From Platycnemis pennipes (lineage: Eukaryota > Arthropoda > Insecta > Odonata > Platycnemididae): a stretch of 64,000 nt of DNA. Positions 24,520-35,619 of this stretch are shown one piece after another; positions within the stretch are counted from its first letter, which is position 1; every line of letters begins with the position of its first letter. The notes below the pieces were generated by a model. It searched no databases. It was given only the letters and a program-made list of their open reading frames with translations, and was not told the origin of the DNA. The position numbers were made by a program, and so were the translations under genes. The stretch covers positions 116,581,271 through 116,645,270 of the forward strand of contig OW121851.1 of NCBI GenBank assembly GCA_933228895.1, in the 5' to 3' direction.

Positions 24520-27500
24520 AGTAGACAGTTTTACTGGAGTGTCTCTAACTTTAGCGCTTGTAGAACTGAGTTGCAACAGGAGTGATACCAAGACAATACC
24601 CTCAGCTGAAAGTTGATCTTCAGGCAAAACCATTCGTTACATAGTATACTGTTAGTTATAAGTTAAACTATGTCCTATCCCTGTGAGCCAAAGGGAAAAC
24701 TCGTTTGAGATATAAGGCATCAAGTGATATCTCGTGTTACCTTCGGCTGCGAGATGCGAAATTTGACAACACAACTGCCTTTTCTGTCGAAGGGAAAAAA
24801 TATAGAAAGGAGGCCAGGGTCTCGGCGCCTTCAGCGGGACGGAATCGACTGGGTTCTGTTTATTTGAATCACAATACTTTTATGTGTTTTGGCAGCGAAG
24901 GCTGATTTGCTATATAGGTAGTCTCAAGCACTATCGGTAAGGTTATTTCGTGGGCGTACTGCATCTCAACTCTGGACGTAATGCTGACCCCTGGCCTTCG
25001 GCTCAGACAAGGAGCTCGTTAGCCTTCTCCTCATTCCTGCGACCTTCGCATATTGGCTAGCGTGTCATTACTACCATTTTTTTCGGTGGAACTAAGAACT
25101 TTTGTTATTTTTACTTGAGATGATTATTGTGTGAGTTAGAGCTACACTAGAATGAACAGCATATATTTTGTGGCTGACTGGAGTTTTTTATGGAAGAAAA
25201 CCGATCCTATCCAACAATGAAGGAGTGAATGATGTGTTGTACTTTATTGTGGCCCATAAAAGTAGAGCGATTTCGAGATTAAATTATACAAAATGTAGTG
25301 TTTTAGTGTTATATTTTCTGTTCCCGTAGAAAAAAATAACTCATTTTGTGCATCAGCTTTATCATCTGGGTTCACTCGTTCCCTGTCTACTAATTTTAGC
25401 GCATTGTAAGATGTTTGTAAAAATCTCACTTTGCTCAATCCTCCGCTTACATGAGAAAATAAGTCAGCTATTGTCTTTATCTCAACAGCGTTGGCCAAAG
25501 AAGGGTGAAGATAAGGATATCCATAGTAGAAGTGGACCTGATTTAAGTTTTAGCCTTTTTGAAGCTGATATATTATTCGATCTAACATCTAGAATAGATC
25601 AAACTATTCATCATTCAAGCCCATTCATCTTGCAATTTCAACATTCAAGACATCTCAAAATGTTTCCGACAGAAGAAGAATGCCACGATGCATTAGTTAC
25701 ACAGCGTCGAAGGTTATGTAGTGGAAGGTCACCAAAATGAATGTTCAATTACTGCTCTTTTCTAGAACATTAAAATACTATAATTAGGGGTTTTTACGGG
25801 GCAAGTATCGACTTGAGGCCATCATAAAATAAGGCCGTTGTTGTATCTGGTGATGACTTAGTGAGGTGAAATGTAGTATGTTGCAAACAACCCTTACTCT
25901 AATTTCGTGATGAAGGGCAACATATCTATAGAATTGATACATTTTAATGTGCTGGGATTTTGACATTTTGAGGCGTGTGTACCTTACGATGTGGTTGCTT
26001 AAATATTTTTGTTTTCCCAATACTGGCGGTTATGGTTTCCTACTAGTACACCTTATTTCTTCTTTCAGTTGTACCACTTCTGTTATTTATATTGCTACCC
26101 GAGTCCGATTTGCCTAAATTAATTTTTATAATACTCGACTCATTGTCGTTCAATCGTACCTCTAGCAGCTAACGTGCTGTTTAGGGCCCTCTTCTTATGG
26201 TAGTTTTTAATGGTATCGTGTGATTTTCAAGGAGTATGTGATTTGATATTATGTTGCCTATTGATATTTAATATATATTGTCGATATCCTCTTAGCATTA
26301 TATGATGTTATAAATTCATCGTTGATATTTATTTATGATGCTTGGAGAATATTTATGCGGGCGCACATTGGGGAAAATCTGGATATTGAGCAGCTGAATG
26401 TTTTGCCTCAGTGAATATTTAGCTCTATATTAATAAGTAACCTACAGTTTATTATGAGAGTGGGGAGAATGTTTAGGGAAAGCTAAAATTTGGTGTTATC
26501 ATCATCTCGGTTTTCTCGTGTAGACTACTATTTATATTAAGGTTTTTTTGTTAAATTACTGAGTAAGTCTAGGAAAAGGAGCCTCTGATGTGGATAATGC
26601 AAACTTTTTATCGGTGTTCATTGAAAATCGTGCAGTTAACTCTTCATGATATCACGGAGGTACTATCTAGGCCATCGAAGTAATTAGTTCTTAGGGGTGA
26701 AGAAGTAACTAATAAACTGAAGAGTAACCAATTCAGAAGTTGGTAAGGTTAAATATTTTTTTGTTTTCCAGCATTATAATCTCGCGGCGTACAAGTTGGG
26801 AACCACTGATCTACGCTATTATTACGACAATCGAGTGTTACAAACTCTTCCCGGTCACATTAGTGAAGTGTGACTTCTGACTTTGATAGTGAACCGCCAG
26901 AGTTACATCCATTACACTCCACCTGGTACTGTAATTCCAGGGCAGCTGATAATGTGTCATTGTTTAACTCCTTCCTGAGCGCAGGACTAGTCAGAGGAAG
27001 ACGGTTAGAATAGGGTTGCGTAGGGGTAAGGATTGATGCGTAGAGGGAGTTTTGGAGGGAGGGAAGATGGGAGAAGAGAGGGAGGGAGTAAGAATTGGAG
27101 GGGAGTGAGAGGGGAGGGAGTGAGTCATGCGTGTCCCTTCCCTTCCACCCCGCAAGACCTCCATTTATCCTTTCCCCTCATATCGTCTGCTCTCTCTCTC
27201 CTCGGCTTAAGAACTCCTTAAAGACACACAGACACTAATTCAAGCCTTGGATTTTCTCTCGTGTTTCTCCCTGCTTCATCCTCCGCCTCTGCATCCCACC
27301 TCCCATGCCCCAACCCCCGGCTCCTATTTGCTTGGGGTAAATACTTCATTTCGTTATTTCATTAAACTCGTGTGTAGGCACTGCCTTATAACGGTGGGGA
27401 GGGGACTGGAGGAATGGCAACGCGTTTGCTGAGTACATATATACGAAAATTAGTGTTTTAATGAAATCATGTTTATATAATGCTTATCTTCATAAACAAA

Positions 27501-28440
27501 CCTCAGTCAGAAAAGACCCAAATAATTACCGATCCTGCGTCGTTTACCCCCTGCTGAAACAATACCATCGTTGATGAAAAGGAAATAGAAACTGAAGTAC
27601 CAGCGAATAAAGTTAAGTTTTTATTCTCAGGAGGGTGCTTGTGCCCTGGGAGTTAGTCGAAAAAAAAGTTCAAGACTCTTATTTGTATATTCTGCTCTCG
27701 TTTCGCTGTTTTTTCTCACATTTATATGTTGTATTTCTTTCTTCACGTCCCTTGACATTAATTATTGCCCCTTAATTTTTTCGTCTCCGTCCTTTTCGCT
27801 GGCGAGGTTCTTATTTTCCATACTTGATGCTGTTTAAGGTAGTGAGTGCAGTGTAAACAATCTTCTGTGTACTGTTTATAGAACATATTGAAGGAATTGC
27901 CTTTTATTGAACAAAATGAAGCTCCCTCAAAAATGGATTATTATTGACGCCAACGTGAATACGTACCCTGCTTTTCATTCCTTTTCGGAAGAAGCCCAAT
28001 ATTTTCTATTTTTGTTTTAGAACTAGTGAACTGTTTGATGAACTGGGCCGTGTTTATCCTGTCATTGCAAACATCTGGCAACAGTGTACCTTCTTGATCC
28101 TTAGTCTTCCAAAATTTATACTCTGAATAATTTTTACAACCACCATCATATCTTGTTTTCTCGGTCTATTCGAGTGTAACGTAACTTTAAATTCAGTGAA
28201 AAAAATATTGCAGTGTTTTTCCACTACCTGAAATATTGCTTTTCTCGTATTTGTTTCGCTTTTTCAGGGTAATTTATTTTTTCTGTGAACAGGAATTCAA
28301 ACAGTCGCTAGATCGATTGTCTATGTACATACTACCCCTCTTCTTAGTACCCTTCTTGTGTAATTGCAAAAGTTCGAAGAACTATGCTGCTATTTCTAAA
28401 AGAGAATAGTTTCTTTTTAGGTTATGGTGGAAGATAGTTG
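24520..28440. other. Mostly AT-rich non-coding stretch with a purine then pyrimidine patch at 27.0-27.3 kb
   Basis: 27030-27125 is G/A-rich (GGGAGGGAGG units) and 27130-27320 is C/T-rich. The 130-codon plus-strand frame at 25348-25740 and its minus-strand overlap at 25244-25498 are not recognised as any family. Otherwise nothing is seen. Confidence 0.4.
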
Positions 28441-28449
28441 TAAGCTTCA

Positions 28450-28592
28450 ATTGCAAAGGTATATCAAATCACCTAATCCTTTGACGTAACCCAAAAACAA
28501 GCATAAAACCCATGCCCGAGATGGAATTCGATCCCGCGACCTTAAGGCATTCTTGTCGGCGTGCTTTCCGTCGGAATACCTGCTGCCGGCAT
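28450..28592 (-). mobile_element. tRNA-derived SINE, family A-like, minus strand
   Basis: On the minus strand it begins ATGCCGGCAGCAGGTATTCC, has the B box GGATCGAATTCC (28523-28534) and continues TCGGGCATGGGTTTTATG. That body motif is shared with 12320-12462 and resembles 6011-6195. Confidence 0.6.
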
Positions 28593-28738
28593 CTTTTAGA
28601 ACCAAATGTGATGGAATCTTTGGTCTAGGTGATGGATAGGAAGAGATGTCTGACTGTAGGAAGTTGGTCATTCGTTTCTGTCTTCCACAATTCACTCATA
28701 ATTGAAGGTTTTTTTTGAGATTATATAGTGGAATATAG

Positions 28739-28998
28739 AGGGTCGTGGTGGCCTAGTGGGTAGAGCACTGAACTTCCGACCGGAGGGTCCCGGGTTCCTG
28801 GGCAAGAGCCTTTCTGGACGCACCCATCTAAAGTCCTTGCGATTCGATTTTCTGCGTGTCACAACTTCGTAGGAAATCGCAGGCCCCCCTACCCTGCATG
28901 TGTGGATTTCACCCGCCTGTGGCTTAGTACGGGGTGAGCTCTACTCTCACCTATCAAAGACGAACATGGGGGTTGAATCACTGAGTGAGTGAGTGAGC
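28739..28998 (+). mobile_element. tRNA-derived SINE with a TGAG-repeat tail and 9-bp target duplication
   Basis: The head resembles a tRNA: GGTCGTGGTGGCCTAGTGGG (A-box region) and GGGTCCCGGGTTCCTGGGC (B-box region). It has a body of about 170 bases and a tail of TGAG repeats. GGAATATAG at 28730-28738 is repeated exactly at 28999-29007. The good duplication and intact tail suggest a fairly recent insertion. Confidence 0.8.
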
Positions 28999-29009
28999 GG
29001 AATATAGTG

Positions 29010-31250
29010 TCAGGTATATCTATCGAAGGTATTCGTTCAGACTCGGCATGAGTGATCAATATTTTGAATCAAAGTGGACGAATTGCCGTTTTTTTATAAC
29101 GATGCAGCGCAAATAGTTATTAGCCCCTTGGAGAACTTGTAATATTAGGCATAATTAAACTCCCTTTCAGTGCTACCCCTCTTTGCCTTGATTTGAGCAG
29201 GGGGATCCCCGCAAAATAGCATGACCCTGTCCACCGGCCATCTCACTTTCTTCTATTCATGCTTGACACTGGACTCCAGTCTATCCGGACTATCGCGCCA
29301 GCAACAATGATCTCTAATGTCGTGAAATATTTTGACCACGTACAAATTGATGGCCTGACTATTTGTTTTCTCTTTTTTTTTAACAAGTCACGGCATTCCG
29401 TCCATTTCCTGAGGTCCTCTCTCTTCCCCTAATCTTCTATTGTCTCGGCGCTCTCCCTCGAAATTTTCCTTCACCGCGACCGCTTCCCGCTATTACATTC
29501 CCATTCAAGGACACGGTGGATTACTCCTATCGAGGGAAATTAAATATATATGTGTAGAAGTGAAGTTTCTTTTTAGTTTCTCCCCCCACCCCCACGAGTC
29601 TTTTCATGATTTCGTGGGCTTTTATTTTCTCCGTCATGTTTCCCCTCTCCCGGCCGTTTGTCCTTGAACCGTCTCCGAAAAGGCGCGCCCCCTAAAGTAT
29701 AGGATTATGGGAAAAAAGGACAGCCGAAAATAAATATAATTCCCGTGCTCACGGCCTTTCATTAACGGTTATTTTTTTGGGCAAAAATAAAGAATCATCT
29801 GCAATTATTCCGTCTCTTTCCCTCTCGACTTCCATGTGGTGTCTGTATGTGTATGTGCTCGTGTGCGTCTGTGTCGATTTTAGAATGCGTCTGCGGTTCG
29901 ATTATTATAAGATATTTAGATGTAAGAGATTCACTTTCTTGACCTTTTTTATTACTTCCCGGAGATTTTTATCGTACCTAAGTGTAGGGTTCCAACCGAG
30001 TCGGCATTTTATTTTTTTTTCCGAAGACGGAATTTCCGCCAACACTCGGCCGGTGTCCGCCATTAAAACAAATGACGACGTTTTTTTGTGGTCTTTAACG
30101 AAACCGTTTCAGCACTTTCGAAATTCTGGAAAATGTATAATTCCTGCGTCTTAGTTTCTATTTCTACGTAATTTATCTCCGTGTGTATCTTGTCCTTCCA
30201 CGGGGCAACCTCCAAAGTGCTTAATTTAAACACCGCCACGGTTACGTGCGATAAGGGAGTGTTTCGGCGTGTCGAACGCTTTGTTCCTCCTGGCAGATGC
30301 CACTTCGCGATTTCTCTTGACAACCTTCAATTTGGCCTGAGCAATGTTAATGAAGCTTTCATTCCTTATCTTTTTCCCTCTCTTTCATTCCCAAAATTAA
30401 AGGAACTGCATTGCCGATTCAGTCGATTAACTTCGTGCCTTTATTAAGGCCTAGGGTTTAAATTTTATGTTTCTCGTCAGAGCATGCTGAAATTATTCCA
30501 AAAAGCTAGTTTTGAGTATTCCGTTGCCTCGAAGTTGGATTTTCCTTGCAACGGTCTTATATTTTGTATATTCTGGTGGTATCTGTAGTGCATAGCTATG
30601 CCTCTCCGTACAGGAGTATATCTGTCCTTTGATTAGTCCCACGTGTATACGACAAATCCCCCAAAAAATATTCTCACCTCTTGTTATTGGCCCTATTAGT
30701 GGAATTAAGATTATTACCATTTATAAATGCTTAAATGGCGATATGGTAATCGTTTAGGAATAAATCGCGAAAGCGTCGTCTGAGCGCATTGAGATTATTT
30801 TTGGGATTTTCGTCCTCTGGGTGCAATTTGATGAAACAGAGCGATATCGATATTGGGGTAAACTCCTTGTTTTCGCAGTTTTTGCATTTATATATCATAA
30901 TCCATCTTTCCAAATCGATTCTCGTGCATGGCCCATTCCGATTTCCATTTAATCTCTTCCTTCATTTTTTTAAAACTTAAGCAGTAAATTTTATTTCACA
31001 GAGGTTTTACGAAGCAAATATTTAATTAATCTGCCAGAACCTCGAGATGCGCATCTGGAATCAGCTCCATTAATCTATATAGTTTGTAACTATTGAGTGA
31101 AAAGTGTGCTACCAACTGTCATCTTTCAAAAATACATTTATTGTTATTAATCATCAATATAATTGTACTAAATCTTGTACAGTTTCTTCGCGATCCACCC
31201 CCACGTAACCTTATTGTAATTATTTTTACCGAACAGCACTAATTCACTAT
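29010..31250. other. AT-rich non-coding stretch
   Basis: No gene is recognised. Overlapping frames on both strands near 29.8-30.4 kb lack any known domain. Confidence 0.4.
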
Positions 31251-31263
31251 TCTAGATTTGAAG

Positions 31264-31393
31264 TAGACTTTGCATATCATTTGCCTTCCTCCGTGCTATT
31301 CAATAGTTCTATACAATGCACTATAGTGTAGTAGTATTTAATGTAGACTTTACATATCATTTGCCTTCCTGAGTGTTATTCAATAATTCTATA
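31264..31393 (+). repeat. Tandem duplication, period 79 bp
   Basis: GTAGACTTTGCATATCATTT at 31264 recurs at 31343 with one change, and similarity continues through GCCTTCCT and the TATTCAATA-TTCTATA segment. It is a simple local duplication. Confidence 0.8.
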
Positions 31394-31429
31394 TGTTTTT
31401 CATCTCTCCAACTCTTACACATAGATTCC

Positions 31430-31720
31430 CTTAAATCGATACTTTAAAGTGCCCATTGCCTTCAGTATCCATCCCTTTTTGCTAATGCATTAGGTTTTTG
31501 CTCGACAACTTACTTTCCTCACCCACCATGCTCAAAACCACTTTTTTGTATTCTTCTCTAACCCGTTCTTTTCCAATCTCCTCCAAACCCACAATTTGAA
31601 AGCCTTCAACCTAAGTTCGTCTTCACTCCTCTATAAAATTTGCGAGGCCGTACTCCATATCAAAATCGTCATCATGAAATATATTCTATCAGAATTGTCA
31701 GTGAAGTCCCTCTCGGATTT
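31430..31720 (-). mobile_element. Decayed LINE tail fragment
   Basis: The minus strand reads ELRLKAFKLWVWRRLEKN across about 31570-31620, a degenerate form of the LEAFEMWCWRRM block seen in LINE C-terminal regions. It is preceded by a remnant resembling LYGSETWT, with an in-frame stop. The flanks are too worn to set borders. Confidence rests on this one block and the orderly position of its neighbours. Confidence 0.4.
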
Positions 31721-32104
31721 CTCCTCCTAAAAATCTCTTGAATTCCTTCGTAAACAATCCGCGTTCCTTACATCGAATTCCTCTTTAAATCTTTTCATCT
31801 ACTCCTCGTTCTCGTGCCTATTTTTGCTCTCTCTTTCGAGCTCATCTTTTCTAACTCTTGTCTCTTCGACGTTACGTTGGCCATCAAAATGCTCTCCATT
31901 CACATTTTTTGCTTCCTTATTCGCTAGGTCAACCTCGTTTCCTCTCCAGCCATCTTCAATACGTATCACGCTACTATATTTACTAATTCCAGGGAATAAA
32001 TCTGTGCGAAACATTCGCTCATTCTACGTACTCGCCCTCCCCCAAATTGTTTTCTTTTTTTGTGTTGTGGAAATGAAATATTCTTTAAGTGTACATATAA
32101 AATA

Positions 32105-32940
32105 TCAAAGACAGTTTCTTAATGTTTACGTATTTGCAATTATAAAATACCTCTTATTAGTTATTTGTTTCCGCAATTATAAGCAACATTCATGTCTCCT
32201 GCCGGCAATAATCCTCTCTTCTTCGTTGTTTGTTTGAAATATTTCCGTGGGGATGTTCTTGTTAGTTACATTAAAAGATTTTCCTTTTAACTTAAATTAT
32301 AAAAAAACCATTTGTGTAAACGCAAAATTAGTACGCGGTGTCAGAAATTGGTTAAATAATCCTGTCCAATGATACCTTATGTATCTCTATAACTTTGTAT
32401 TATTTGTTAAAAAGGTGTTGACTTCAGAAATAATAAATAGGACAAGTAAACCTAAGCGAAACGCTTTTACGTTCAAACCCCATAAAAAAATACGATTTAG
32501 TCTTTCGCTGGGTTGTTGACAGAAAATAGGGAAGTGTAAATACAAATAAAGTAAAGACAGTTTATTAATGTGAACGTGTTTACAATTCCTTTTATTTGCT
32601 CTTTATTTTCACGAATAAAATCAAAATACGTTTCCTAACGTCAATAACCCTTCATTCTTCGATGTTTATATTCGACGTCTTCATGGGTGCATTCTAGTTT
32701 CGTGAAGGTAAAATATTTTTCTTTTAACATAAATACAAAAAATGTTAAGACAATTTATTGATGTAAACATCTATATTATTTACAATTCCTTTTATTAGTT
32801 ATTTATTTTCAATTACAAAAGCACTTACATGTCTTCCTGGGAATAATCCTTTTTTCTTTGTTGTTTATTTATGACGTCTTCATGGGTGCATTCCTGTTTC
32901 CATACGCTAAAAGATTTTTCTTTTAGCATTAATTTTAAAT
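32105..32940 (+). repeat. Old tandemly repeated unit, three diverged copies
   Basis: Similar segments begin near 32107, 32556 and 32742. Each has AAGACAGTTTCTTAATG or a variant, a T-rich stretch with ACAATTCCTTTTATTAG, TTCTTTGTTGTTT, a shared GACGTCTTCATGGGTGCATTC in copies 2 and 3, and AAAGATTTTTCTTTTA at the end. More distant matches continue after the LINE insertion (33290-33420 against 32310-32460). The LINE inserted into the third copy. I do not recognise the family. Confidence 0.55.
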
Positions 32941-33275
32941 CATCATCATCATCGGTCAACAATCCTAGGATTGGTTTGACGCAGCTTTCCACTCGATTCT
33001 TCTATCGGCCAACCTTTTCATTGTGACGTAATTCTTCTCTTTTACATCGTTCACAACCTGTTCCATGTAACTCATACGAGGCCTGCCTTTTCCAATCTTC
33101 CCGTTCACTTTTCCCTCGACGATAGTCTTCATCAGGCCATCATGTCTTAAGATATGGCCGATTAAGTTTTCCCTTCTTCTTTTTAGAGTTGTCAGCAGAC
33201 TTCTCTTTTCTCCTACTCTTCTTAGCACTTCCTCGTTACTTACTCGGTCGATCCATTTAATCTTCAGCATTCTTC
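32941..33275 (-). mobile_element. 5'-truncated non-LTR retrotransposon (RTE-like tail) with 12-bp target duplication
   Basis: On the minus strand it encodes about 100 residues of the extreme C-terminus of a LINE endonuclease/reverse transcriptase polyprotein. Features include WIDRVSNEEVLRRVGEKRSLL, then RRRENLIGHILRHDGL and KGRPRMSYMEQV, a tail typical of RTE-like and related insect LINEs. The frame is open to a TAG stop, and the element ends in a short ATG-repeat 3' tail. The 12 bases TTAATTTTAAAT occur at both borders (32929-32940 and 33276-33287), the signature of target-primed reverse transcription. The catalytic parts are absent, so the copy is dead on arrival. The clade is uncertain. 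Confidence 0.85.
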
Positions 33276-33449
33276 TTAATTTTAAATATTGTATTTTAAC
33301 CTAAACTGAGTATGCGATGTCAAATGCCTGTAAAATAAGCCACTGCTACCTAATCCATCGCTATAGCCTTTGTATAAGTAAAAAACGGGTTGCTGACAAC
33401 AGAAATATTATATAGGATTATCAATCTCTTTAATCCAATATTCTTACTA

Positions 33450-33920
33450 ATTGTGGCGTGGATCCGTTGATTCTTCCGATTCTCCGATCCGATTCCGATG
33501 CCTGTATGATTTTTCGCGCGTCGTGGGAGATCGATGCCATTCCCACGCCGCGCCGGTCGCCTGCGTCCCCGTGTCCCGCCAGCATCCCTCGCGGATTCAC
33601 CCGTCTCCCTTTCTCAGAACCGCGGTGGCCACCCGGGTGTGGTCTGCGGCGCATGAATGCCGGACCTGTGTGCCGCGCCGTCCACTCGGCCGCCAGCTTA
33701 TCGCCTTCCTCATAAAGTCGCATTAGGGGTGCTTGCTATTTTTCGCCGCCCTGCCAGGGTAATGCAATCCGTCATTCCTGTTAGCGTCTGGCCTCGTGGT
33801 CACAGGCGCCGCACTTCTCTGTCCCACTCTTTGTCTGCAACTTTCTCCATCTGTTTCTTTGAAAGGGGACCTTCGGCGCATCGACGCCGCGAGTAATATC
33901 AACTCTCTTTCATTCGCCCT
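33450..33920. other. CpG-rich island
   Basis: This block of about 470 bases is rich in CpG (GCGCGTCGTGGG, CGCCGCGCCGG) within AT-rich DNA. Frames on both strands overlap without domains. It could be a regulatory island or a promoter of an unidentified transcript. Confidence 0.35.
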
Positions 33921-33984
33921 CAATTGCCCTTGGTCACATGGTACGCCCTGTGCTTAGTATTGCGCAGTTTTAGGGACGGGTGTA

Positions 33985-34290
33985 CGTTATTTGGGGGAGC
34001 AACTGACGTTTTAAGCCATTCGCACTTGATAGAAAAGGTGGGTAATTGGGTATGGGAAGGAATTTCGGGAGTGGAAGAAGGTTGACGAAAAACCCGGCGT
34101 ACGCATTAGCCTCGGTACCACAGTTTAACGTTCCATCCGGCAGGCGGAGTTCTGGACATGAAGTGCTCTCCACATAGCACCCAAGAATAAAGCAGTTTAC
34201 CGATGTAAAATCTTTGCCACTGCCGGAATTTGAATCCTGATCTTCCGGAAGGCAAGCTATTACTCGACCCCACCACATCAACCAGATCTC
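33985..34290 (-). mobile_element. SINE family B, minus-strand copy
   Basis: On the minus strand the head carries TGGTTGATGTGGTGGGGTCG and B box GGATTCAAATTCC (34225-34237). The body follows with GTGGAGAGCACTTCATGTCC, GCTAATGCGTACGCCGGGTTT and CAATTACCCACC, collinear with the copy at 41499-41826. The open frame on this strand is an artefact. Confidence 0.65.
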
Positions 34291-34567
34291 CATTTTAAGG
34301 GGTGAATCGGTAATAACACCGCACACCCTAGAGGCGTGTTTCGCCAACGGGCTGAGCGTTGTTCTACGGATCGGAAAACCCCTGGTCCAAATCCGGGATG
34401 TGAATTTTCAAAATTACTCCATAGATTTGGCCAGATTAATGATGATGAAATATTTGCTGTTTTTCCGAGTTAATGACTCGATCTATGACAATTTTCGTTT
34501 CCTTGCGAACATTTTTGATGCAGAAATGCGACGTAATTGGTCACTGTTGCATTTATAACCTACTTTT

Positions 34568-35610
34568 CGCGCCAAAATCTTGTAGACTCGAGTTTAAACC
34601 TAAATAACTCCGAAACCGTTCATCGGATTTTCACGTTATTTATATAGTTATTTAGATAATTTTGTTGTTGACTGACTACATTGTTAGAATAATTTTTAAA
34701 AACAAATTTTGGATTTGTTTCTTACGGCAGAGTAAAAAAAGGGCCCATTTTTTTAGCGCTACGGCGCCATGCGTCACTTTGACGTCTAATAACTTCCGAG
34801 TAAAGCGTTTTACTAAAATTTTTACACAAGATGAATTATATTTTTATTATTACGTCTGTGAAGTTTCAAGGTTTTAACTTTAGTACTTATTGGTATAATA
34901 TTCCATTTATAACCGCACTTTTTCTCAGCAACTGTGCATCATGGAGCCACGATACTAAAACTGCCATCTTCCTCTTTAAATTTCCAGAGCGAATCAGATA
35001 TTATCATTTAGCTGAAGTTAGCACCTTATTTTATTTCGAATTTTATGTTTCCTGAAAAAACGCAGCGCAGAAAAAGCGCAGCGTTGCCGGCGGAGTGTCC
35101 TGCTCTGGGCTCGCGCGTTTTTTCAGGAAACATAAAATTCGATATAAAATAAAGTGCTAACTTCAGCTAAATGATAATATCTTATTCGCTCTGGAAATTT
35201 AAAGAGGAAGATGACAGTTTTAGTCTCGTGCCGCCATGATGCATAGTTGCCGAAAAAAAGGCGGTTATAAATGGAATAGCATACCTATAAGTACTAAAGT
35301 TAAAACCTTGAAACTTCGCAGACGTAATAATAAAGATATAATACACCTTGTTTTAAAATTTTGTTTTAACCAAACTCTTTGCTAGGGCAGTTATTGGACG
35401 TCAAAATGACGCATGTAGCGCTAAAAAAATTGGGCCCTTTATTTACTCTAAAGTAAGAAACAGGTCCAAAATTTGTTTTTTAAAATTACTCTAACGATGA
35501 AGTCAATCAACAACAAAATTATCTAAATTACTATGAAAATAAGGGCAAAATTCGATGAACGGTTTCGGAGTTATTTAGGTTTAAACTCGAGTCTACAAGA
35601 TTTTGGCGCG
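34568..35610. repeat. 1043-bp long inverted repeat (foldback-like element)
   Basis: The left arm 34568-35063 and right arm 35115-35610 are both 496 bases long. They are reverse complements of each other along their whole length, separated by a 51-base spacer (35064-35114) rich in GCGC. The outer ends match (CGCGCCAAAATCTTGTAGAC against its complement), as do the inner ends (CCTGAAAAAACGC against GCGTTTTTTCAGG). By eye the arms agree at roughly 85-90%, with small indels. No convincing target-site duplication flanks it. No protein is encoded. It could be a foldback-type transposon, two head-to-head copies of one element, or a hairpin-RNA locus. Confidence 0.9.
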
Positions 35611-35619
35611 GACAGTAGA

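Noticed and set aside
25244..25740. Overlapping frames of 130 (plus) and 85 (minus) codons
   Set aside because: Neither resembles a known family, the minus frame depends on a non-ATG start, and the composition matches the surrounding AT-rich DNA.
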